DNA of 5,529 bases. It comes from CAYMZB01 sp964394845. GTDB lineage: Bacteria; Patescibacteriota; Microgenomatia; Daviesbacterales; UBA10151. The position numbers were made by a program, and so were the translations under genes. The stretch is taken from the NCBI GenBank assembly GCA_964394845.1, contig CAYMZB010000041.1, positions 1 to 5,529 of the forward strand, written 5' to 3'. Positions 1 to 4,247 of this stretch are shown here, one piece after another; the stretch's first letter is position 1, and each line of letters begins with the position of its first letter. A model generated the notes under the pieces. That model was not told the origin of the DNA and made no database searches. It worked only from the letters and a program-made list of their open reading frames with translations.

Positions 1-657
1 TAATTTTTTACATAATTCGTTTTTCTCTCTCATGTGAGCTAATCGAACCGGCATAAACAAGGAAGACTGAGCTTTTTGCATGCCTTTGGAGGAAGAGACC
101 TCTTTTTTACCGGTGCTGACAACTGCCACCACATCTGCAATATCCCAATAGTCAGGCGGAAAGATCGCTACAGCATATGATGTATCTGAGGTATTTCCAT
201 CTAACCATTCTACGAAACCTGAAGGGATAGACCTGCAGGCAGATCCAGAGCCTTGTCTGGCTAATATGGACAATTCTTTTTCTGATAAATTTAAGCCTGC
301 TGCTTTGCTGGTAGCCAGTGTTAAGGCTGCAAAACCTGAAGCAGAAGAAGAAAGGCCTGTGCCACTGGGGAAGTTGTTGTTGGAAACGACCTTGGCTTTA
401 TGATCTATTTTGGCAAGTTTTCTCACTCTGTCCAGGTGTTTTATGATTCGTTCGGCTTCGCCTTCTTCCAAACCACCGCCATTAATAATAATTTCATCCG
501 CTTTGTAATCTTCAGAGAACTCTACTGTGGTAGTGGTCAGTAAATTACTTAAACACATGGCAATTGAACCATTTTCAGGAAGCCTTAAAACTTCGTCTTT
601 TCTACCCCAATATTTGGTAAATGCTATATTAGACGGGGCAATGGCTGTTGCTTTCAT
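1..657 (-). CDS. mvaD: Mevalonate diphosphate decarboxylase family, N-terminal 219 residues (runs off left edge)
   Basis: This GHMP-fold decarboxylase should convert mevalonate 5-diphosphate to isopentenyl diphosphate with ATP, the last step of the classical mevalonate pathway in the cytoplasm. The frame is open from an ATG at 657 to the window edge, giving 219 of the roughly 320 residues usual for the family. Visible signatures are APSNIAFTKYWG (residues 7-18, with the substrate-site Asn10), the phosphate-binding NNFPSGTGLSSSASGFAAL (94-112) and RQGSGSACRS (134-143, with the conserved Arg142). The C-terminal catalytic Asp lies outside the window. The ATG overlaps the stop of the upstream GHMP kinase by 4 bp (ATGA), which fixes the start and implies coupled translation. 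The segment LRLPENGSI (24-32) has Gly where the human protein has Ser (NSS). From memory this also resembles Chloroflexi and archaeal phosphomevalonate decarboxylases, so mevalonate 5-phosphate remains a possible substrate. The family call is firm; the substrate is less so. Confidence 0.93.
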   Translation of the reverse strand, partial: MKATAIAPSNIAFTKYWGRKDEVLRLPENGSIAMCLSNLLTTTTVEFSEDYKADEIIINGGGLEEGEAERIIKHLDRVRKLAKIDHKAKVVSNNNFPSGTGLSSSASGFAALTLATSKAAGLNLSEKELSILARQGSGSACRSIPSGFVEWLDGNTSDTSYAVAIFPPDYWDIADVVAVVSTGKKEVSSSKGMQKAQSSLFMPVRLAHMREKNELCKKL

Positions 658-1646
658 GGTTCAACTCTAACTCCCTCCGCATTTATTTTAACATCAATTA
701 TTTGGCCTCCAGCAATAGTGACGCCTTTTTTAACAGCTGAAACTTTCTCCTTAGGAGCAAGAGCAATCATACAATCTCCAATTCCTGCTCCGGATAATTT
801 TGCTCCATAAGCTCCGGCTTCTCTTGCAGCATATATCATGTTAGCTAATTCTTTGCCTTCTACTCCAAGTGCTGATAAATACCCTTCATTAAAATTCATA
901 ATTTCTCCTAAACATACCCAATCTTTACTCAAAATTGCCTTTTTAGCTTGATTTACCAGCTTATCAATACTATCATAAATGTCTGTTATTACCTTAGGAT
1001 ATTGTTTTGCTTTTCCTGAAACTTGGTTTATTAAAGTAACTGTGTCTGCTTTAATGCCGCTGTATCCAACAATCAAAGGCAGAGAATCAATGTTTAAAGG
1101 CTCAATTACTTTTCCAGGGGTAACAAAATAAAGCGTGCCTCCGTAAACTGCTGCTGCCACATCAAACCCGGATCCTTTACCTTGAATATCCAGGACTGTT
1201 TTGTAAGCCAATTTAAAGATATTTTTATCAGATAATTTTGCTCCTGTTAATTCTGATAGAGCTTTAATTACACAAACAGTTGAAGCAGAGGAGGATCCAA
1301 ATCCAAACTGGGAGGAAAACTCAGAAGAGGTTGTAACTTTTACGCCCCTTAACTTCGTAAGGCGTCTCCTTGCGTGCGTAAAATTGCTAACGGCTACTTC
1401 TACAAATTTAGCACCTTTTGGAATATCTCCTTGACCTAGTTCATTCATGGGTTTTTTGTAATTTTCAACACTAACATCAGGAGCTTCAAGCTGAAAAATG
1501 GGTTCATTAAGTAGCTCTACTATAGCTTTCATTCTTTGTCCAACAGCAGTCACAATGCAAGGCCTGCCATAAACAACGGCATGTTCACCCAAGAGCATTA
1601 ATTTCCCTGGAGCTGAAACAGTAATTTTGTTCATCTTAACGGTCAT
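654..1646 (-). CDS. GHMP kinase, probable phosphomevalonate kinase (mevalonate-kinase-like paralogue)
   Basis: A 330-residue small-molecule kinase of the GHMP family, likely phosphorylating mevalonate 5-phosphate. Three GHMP motifs are present: SAPGKLMLLGEHAVVYG (11-27), the ATP loop SSQFGFGSSSAS (111-122) and KLSGAGIGDCMIAL (283-296). The active-site segment is GKGSGFDVAAAVYGG (156-170) with catalytic Asp162. This resembles the GSxGDxAAxxYGG pattern of phosphomevalonate kinases more than the HGNPSGxDN of mevalonate kinase. The Glu that binds Mg in mevalonate kinase, 11 residues before the catalytic Asp, is Val151 here. The neighbouring gene at 3028-3951 is a canonical mevalonate kinase, and the decarboxylase follows with a 4-bp overlap, leaving the phosphomevalonate step as the gap to fill. 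The first ATG (1646) directly abuts a candidate -10 box, so Met5 at 1634 may be the true start. A second mevalonate kinase, or a kinase of another position on mevalonate, cannot be excluded. Confidence 0.88.
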   Translation of the reverse strand: MTVKMNKITVSAPGKLMLLGEHAVVYGRPCIVTAVGQRMKAIVELLNEPIFQLEAPDVSVENYKKPMNELGQGDIPKGAKFVEVAVSNFTHARRRLTKLRGVKVTTSSEFSSQFGFGSSSASTVCVIKALSELTGAKLSDKNIFKLAYKTVLDIQGKGSGFDVAAAVYGGTLYFVTPGKVIEPLNIDSLPLIVGYSGIKADTVTLINQVSGKAKQYPKVITDIYDSIDKLVNQAKKAILSKDWVCLGEIMNFNEGYLSALGVEGKELANMIYAAREAGAYGAKLSGAGIGDCMIALAPKEKVSAVKKGVTIAGGQIIDVKINAEGVRVEP

Positions 1647-1675
1647 ATTAAATCATTTTGAATCTCAAAATACAA
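1647..1675 (-). promoter_or_regulatory. Candidate sigma70-like promoter for the kinase-decarboxylase pair
   Basis: On the minus strand, TTGTAT (1675-1670) and TTTAAT (1652-1647) are separated by 17 bp. The -10 box touches the first possible ATG of the kinase (1646), so a transcript would begin near 1640 and the usable start would be Met5 at 1634 with almost no leader. A promoter is expected somewhere here because the plus-strand TA module separates this gene pair from the upstream mevalonate genes. The DNA is AT-rich, so chance matches are possible. Confidence 0.35.
1655..1671. repeat. Perfect 7-bp inverted repeat with 3-bp loop inside the candidate promoter
   Basis: ATTTTGA (1655-1661) and TCAAAAT (1665-1671) are exact inverted arms separated by ATC. 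The palindrome fills the spacer and touches the -35 box of the candidate promoter reading toward the kinase-decarboxylase pair. It has no T-tract after it, so it does not look like a terminator. The position suits a repressor operator, but no regulator gene is visible nearby other than the two antitoxins. Confidence 0.5.
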
Positions 1676-1679
1676 CCCC

Positions 1680-1708
1680 TTGAAGAAAATTTTAATATAT
1701 GTTAATAT
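1680..1708 (+). promoter_or_regulatory. Candidate promoter of the vapBC-like module
   Basis: TTGAAG (1680-1685) and TAATAT (1703-1708) are separated by 17 bp. Transcription would start close to 1715-1717, coinciding with the ATG at 1717 that best fits the antitoxin N-terminus, so a leaderless message is predicted. No Shine-Dalgarno sequence is seen before any of the three possible ATGs (1699, 1711, 1717). Confidence 0.35.
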
Positions 1709-1723
1709 GCATGTGTATGTTAA
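1698..1723. repeat. Direct repeat TATGTTAA, possible antitoxin operator
   Basis: TATGTTAA occurs at 1698-1705 and again at 1716-1723, an 18-bp period, with the palindrome ATGCAT (1707-1712) between them. The second copy overlaps the palindrome GTTAAC (1719-1724). The repeats flank the candidate -10 box and the start codon of the RHH antitoxin. RHH antitoxins usually bind short repeated sites and repress their own operon, so this is a reasonable operator candidate. The binding role is inferred. Confidence 0.4.
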
Positions 1724-2004
1724 CCAAACGAACACAGATACTTTTTGACAAACAGTTGTGGAATACTCTGGTTCAGATTGCTAAGACAAACAATACTTCT
1801 GTTGGTGAACTTGTGCGATCTGCTGTAAAGAAACAATATATAAAAGAAGCAATGGATCTAAAAGACATAGTAGAAGAAATTCGTAAGTTTAGAGACACAT
1901 ACGGAAAAGAACTTGGAAAAGGTGAAGACAGCGTTTCTATTATCAGAAAAGCCAGAGAGGAGCGCTATGGACAAAAGCATCTTAGACGCCTCAGTAATTA
2001 TTAA
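1717..2004 (+). CDS. vapB: Ribbon-helix-helix antitoxin (VapB-like)
   Basis: A predicted DNA-binding antitoxin of 95 residues from the ATG at 1717. ATGs at 1699 (101 residues) and 1711 are also in frame, but the RHH beta strand, KRTQILFD (4-11), begins just after the third Met. It is followed by two helices, KQLWNTLVQIAKTNN and SVGELVRSAVKKQYI (12-42). This is the MetJ/Arc/CopG-type fold that dimerises to bind DNA. The charged C-terminal half, ending around SVSIIRKAREERYG (72-85), should wrap and neutralise the toxin. The gene overlaps the downstream PIN toxin by 38 bp, a typical antitoxin-first TA layout. It is transcribed against the direction of the mevalonate genes and diverges from the GHMP kinase. 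Family assignment is by fold pattern; the exact partner is inferred from the neighbour. Confidence 0.85.
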   Translation: MLTKRTQILFDKQLWNTLVQIAKTNNTSVGELVRSAVKKQYIKEAMDLKDIVEEIRKFRDTYGKELGKGEDSVSIIRKAREERYGQKHLRRLSNY

Positions 2005-2374
2005 ATGGTTTATTAAAGAGGAAGGGAGCAATCAGGCTGATCTTTATCTTGAAAGATTGAGCAAGCGGGAGATTGTAATTATCGTTCCGGAGCTGCTATT
2101 TTATGAGGTTGGCAATACCCTTACTTCATACAAAGTACAAGAAGATCATAGCAATTACATAGCAAAAAAACTTTATGCCCTGCCGTTTGAAATAAAACAA
2201 ATTGATTTTACTTACTTTAGAAAAATCATGCACAATGCTAAAACTTTTGGTATTAGTTTTTACGATGCTGCTTATATAACACTCATGGAAGAAGAACATT
2301 GCGAGTTTATCACAGCTGATAGAAAACTGTTTCAGAAAGTAAATAAAACATTCTCAGGCATAAAGCTGCTCTAG
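1967..2374 (+). CDS. vapC: PIN-domain ribonuclease toxin (VapC-like)
   Basis: A 135-residue PIN-domain protein, the normal length for VapC toxins, which cleave tRNA or other RNA with Mg ions. The acidic quartet is visible: Asp7 in SILDASVII, Glu47 in PELLFYEVGN, Asp100 in SFYDAAY and Asp118 in ITADRKLF, so it looks catalytically intact. The start at 1967 is chosen because AGGAG (1958-1962) lies 4 nt upstream, the best Shine-Dalgarno sequence in the window, and because the PIN strand starts immediately after it. An upstream ATG at 1913 would add 18 residues unrelated to the fold. The gene overlaps the RHH antitoxin by 38 bp. Its TAG stop shares the palindrome CTAG with the stop of the converging second toxin. 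The target RNA cannot be read from the sequence. Confidence 0.92.
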   Translation: MDKSILDASVIIKWFIKEEGSNQADLYLERLSKREIVIIVPELLFYEVGNTLTSYKVQEDHSNYIAKKLYALPFEIKQIDFTYFRKIMHNAKTFGISFYDAAYITLMEEEHCEFITADRKLFQKVNKTFSGIKLL

Positions 2375-2739
2375 TTCCAAAGCTCTGATTTCATCTCGGT
2401 TTTTCCAAAAAATTTCATTTTAAGCAGTTGATCATCATTAGTTAAAAAGATATCACAATCAGCGCTGGCAGCAGAATGGAGTTGGATATTATCTTCGAGA
2501 TCAGCAGTAGGACCTTCTAAAGCTTTGTCAAGAATGTATTTGGTTAAAGGCACTATACCAAATTGTTGTTGCAAATTATTTACATCAGCATCAGGTATTT
2601 TGAGTTTGCGGGCATAAAATAAAATATGAGTAGAGAGAGGAGAGATAAACAGCAAGTTTCCTTTTAAGGACTTCCATTTTTCTTTTGCCCTTTTTGTAAT
2701 ATCAATATATAGATTTGTGTCAAGAAAGATTCTGGCCAT
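2371..2739 (-). CDS. PIN-domain toxin of a second TA module
   Basis: A 122-residue PIN-domain protein, predicted metal-dependent RNase toxin. It opens with ARIFLDTNLYIDI (2-14, Asp7). Later acidic positions are in TADLEDNIQLHSA (78-90) and FLTNDDQLLK (98-107), the expected third and fourth parts of the PIN site. The second conserved acidic residue, usually Glu in an xELxxA context, appears to be Ile39 in SPLSTHILFYARK (33-45). No acidic residue occurs between 21 and 49, so activity may be altered or the metal site arranged differently. The start at 2739 overlaps the upstream antitoxin by 20 bp, and no clear Shine-Dalgarno is present. It is divergent in sequence from the PIN toxin at 1967-2374, so the two are not recent duplicates. 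It reads in the same direction as the mevalonate genes. Confidence 0.85.
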   Translation of the reverse strand: MARIFLDTNLYIDITKRAKEKWKSLKGNLLFISPLSTHILFYARKLKIPDADVNNLQQQFGIVPLTKYILDKALEGPTADLEDNIQLHSAASADCDIFLTNDDQLLKMKFFGKTEMKSELWN

Positions 2740-2983
2740 GTTTTTTCATCATAGCTTTTCTATACCTTGTTTCTATTTGTCGAGGAGTAAGTCTTAGTAA
2801 ATTAAGCTTTCTTACAATCTTTAAGAATTCATCTGGATTAAAAGGCTTTGGGTCATAAATTTTAGGTTTAATTTCACCAACCACCTTTGATCTATGAATC
2901 AGGTCCACAGAGTGTCCCTCTTGCAGAAGTTGTACCAGTTTTTTTGATTTTGTTCTGAGTTGTGTAGTAGTGATATATTGCAT
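2720..2983 (-). CDS. Phd/YefM-like antitoxin of the second TA module
   Basis: An 87-residue small protein placed before the PIN toxin with a 20-bp overlap. The first 40 residues, with ITTTQLRTKSKKLVQLLQ (4-21), then a Gly turn and VDLIHRSKVVGEIKP (26-40), match the Phd/YefM pattern: an N-terminal strand, a helix and a hairpin ending in a hydrophobic strand. This part should dimerise and bind the operator. Residues 41-87 are basic and helical and probably bind the toxin. Thus the module pairs a PIN toxin with a Phd-type rather than RHH-type antitoxin. The start at 2983 lies directly downstream of a strong promoter match. The fold assignment rests on pattern recognition alone. Confidence 0.8.
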   Translation of the reverse strand: MQYITTTQLRTKSKKLVQLLQEGHSVDLIHRSKVVGEIKPKIYDPKPFNPDEFLKIVRKLNLLRLTPRQIETRYRKAMMKKHGQNLS

Positions 2984-2989
2984 ATTTTA

Positions 2990-3018
2990 TATATACACTT
3001 AAATATACATTTTGTCAA
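2990..3018 (-). promoter_or_regulatory. Sigma70-like promoter for the Phd/PIN module, leaderless mRNA predicted
   Basis: On the minus strand there is a perfect TTGACA (3018-3013), a 17-bp spacer, and TATATA (2995-2990). Only 6 nt lie between the -10 box and the antitoxin ATG at 2983, so the transcript should begin at or beside the start codon. A direct repeat of ATATACA (plus-strand 2991-2997 and 3003-3009, 12-bp period) covers the spacer and -10 box and could be the antitoxin operator. It is the best promoter match in the window and supports a bacterial host. Confidence 0.65.
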
Positions 3019-3027
3019 TATTCAGGC

Positions 3028-3951
3028 TCATTCTTGTCTTAATCCTTCAACTCCTAAAGAGGTAGAAAAGTATGGAAGATTCAGAGCTTTGCTAATTTCT
3101 TCTAATGTATTTTTTGTAGGATGGTAGGCAAGCAGTACTCCCGCGCCTTTGGTTTTTCCTCCTGCGCCACAAATCTTGGCAGCGCCGCCAGCTTTTTCTA
3201 CTGTCCTTATTATAGATGCAACATAGGAAGATACAACGCCAATGCTTTCCAAATTCTTTTCTCCGGCTCTGATAATTTTAATTAATTCATTTTCATCTCC
3301 TTCTTTTAAAGCTATCACTAGCTCTCTGACTAATTGTTCCTGATCTTCAAATATTTTCTTAAATTTTGACTTTTGACTTTTGACTTTTGAACTTACTAAT
3401 TCCACCATATCTTTGGTAGTTTCTTTTGGGTTACCAGTATTAATAAGCATAAAGTTTTTAGAAAGTTTGTTAGGGATGGTAAATGGGACTTGCTGGATTA
3501 TTTTCAAATCCGGAGTTTCTTTTCTAAACCAAACTAATCCTCCAAACACTACTGTGGAATTATCTCCACCTGAAGGATTGCCATGGAAAACTTTTTCTGC
3601 TGCAAATGTCAATTGATTGATAACATTAAGATCCCACTTATATCCTAAATGGGAAAGTAGAGCTGCTATGTAACTTGCTGAGACAGCAGCAGATGAACCA
3701 AAACCAGAGCCGATGGGAATTTGGGAAGAAATATCCAACTCATAAGGGGGGATTATTTTTAGATTAAATTTCTTTTTGATGATTGGCTCAATAATTTTTT
3801 TGAGCTTGTCATTCGCGATAGATCCTTCCGGCTTTGCCCTCAGGATGACAGACATCCGGAGGTTTACTGTAGTAAGCAAAGCAGGTTTACCGTAAACTAC
3901 TGCATGTTCACCCAGGAAATGAATTTTACCAGGAGCTGAAACCTTGATCAT
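3028..3951 (-). CDS. mvk: Mevalonate kinase
   Basis: A 307-residue GHMP kinase that phosphorylates mevalonate at O5 with ATP in the cytoplasm. Motifs in order are SAPGKIHFLGEHAVVYGKPAL (5-25), the ATP loop PIGSGFGSSAAVS (79-91) and AAEKVFHGNPSGGDN (117-131), with Mg-binding Glu119 and catalytic Asp130 as in characterised mevalonate kinases. The C-terminal motif KICGAGGKTKGAG (259-271) replaces the usual GAGGGG with a longer GAGGKTKGAG loop. The ATG overlaps the DUF35 stop by 4 bp, fixing the start, and no Shine-Dalgarno is seen. Residues about 187-196 (SSKVKSQKSK) are encoded by a tandem heptanucleotide repeat, apparently an insertion in a variable surface segment. The gene ends 44 bp before the Phd-like antitoxin, whose promoter lies in that gap. 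It shares N-terminal signatures with the GHMP kinase at 654-1646, suggesting an old duplication. Confidence 0.95.
   Translation of the reverse strand: MIKVSAPGKIHFLGEHAVVYGKPALLTTVNLRMSVILRAKPEGSIANDKLKKIIEPIIKKKFNLKIIPPYELDISSQIPIGSGFGSSAAVSASYIAALLSHLGYKWDLNVINQLTFAAEKVFHGNPSGGDNSTVVFGGLVWFRKETPDLKIIQQVPFTIPNKLSKNFMLINTGNPKETTKDMVELVSSKVKSQKSKFKKIFEDQEQLVRELVIALKEGDENELIKIIRAGEKNLESIGVVSSYVASIIRTVEKAGGAAKICGAGGKTKGAGVLLAYHPTKNTLEEISKALNLPYFSTSLGVEGLRQE
3364..3390. repeat. Heptanucleotide tandem repeat (TTTTGAC, 3.9 copies) inside mevalonate kinase
   Basis: Three exact copies of TTTTGAC run from 3364 to 3384, followed by a fourth (3385-3390) lacking only the last base. The unit is not a multiple of three, so gain or loss of one copy shifts the mevalonate kinase frame, while changes of three copies keep it. 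On the coding strand the unit is GTCAAAA, read in all three frames to give Lys/Ser/Val/Gln residues. Confidence 0.95.
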
Positions 3952-4247
3952 ATTGGTTTAACTTTAATGCCGTACTCAATAACTTCATCCGGCTTTACTT
4001 TACCGATTTTTCTAATAACTACTTTAACTTTTTGGTTTATTTTTAGATTTTTTTCTTCACAATCTACAATCTGTAAAGGCAAACGCTCTCCTGTCTCAAA
4101 TTGAATAATTCCCACCAGGTATGGAGTTTGGTGTTCAAATCCCTTAGGCGCTACAAAGATTTTTGTCCAAACAATAAGCTTTCCTACCTTGTCCAGGTAG
4201 TTTTTTAAGGTTTTATGCTGTCTCCAAATTGATGCCGGATTACTCAT
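3948..4247 (-). CDS. DUF35 OB-fold protein lacking the zinc ribbon, thiolase/HMG-CoA synthase partner
   Basis: A 99-residue protein of the DUF35 (OB-fold acyl-CoA-associated) family. In archaea such a protein bridges acetoacetyl-CoA thiolase and HMG-CoA synthase in one complex that passes acetoacetyl-CoA between active sites. The N-terminal IWRQ helix motif (7-10) and the OB-fold are recognisable: VWTKIFVAPKGFEHQTPYLV (26-45), ERLPLQIVDCEE (54-65) and VKVVIRKIG (74-82). Family members are usually about 130 residues, with a four-Cys zinc ribbon between the helix and OB-fold. Here that segment is replaced by a short linker (about 11-25), and the only Cys is at 63. Both ends overlap neighbours by 4 bp (thiolase before, mevalonate kinase after), placing it firmly in the operon. 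The role is inferred from family and context. Confidence 0.88.
   Translation of the reverse strand: MSNPASIWRQHKTLKNYLDKVGKLIVWTKIFVAPKGFEHQTPYLVGIIQFETGERLPLQIVDCEEKNLKINQKVKVVIRKIGKVKPDEVIEYGIKVKPI

Noticed and set aside
1655..1671. Inverted repeat considered as a transcription terminator
   Set aside because: The stem is short and AT-rich and is not followed by a T-tract on either strand; its overlap with a promoter match fits an operator better.
1913..1966. Upstream ATG extension of the VapC-like toxin
   Set aside because: The added 18 residues come from the antitoxin coding region in another frame and do not match the PIN fold; the ATG at 1967 has an AGGAG 4 nt upstream.
1647..3027. TA island considered as a transposon or integron cassette
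   Set aside because: No transposase, integrase, terminal inverted repeats or target-site duplications could be found at the edges; only AT-rich sequence is seen there.
3364..3390. Tandem heptamer considered as a CRISPR or mobile-element end
   Set aside because: The units are adjacent with no spacers, too short for CRISPR, and no transposase or target duplication is nearby; it is a simple tandem repeat.
3380..3616. Plus-strand open frame of 78 codons opposite mevalonate kinase
   Set aside because: It lies wholly antisense to a well-supported gene, has no recognisable domain or ribosome binding site, and its composition mirrors the opposite strand.
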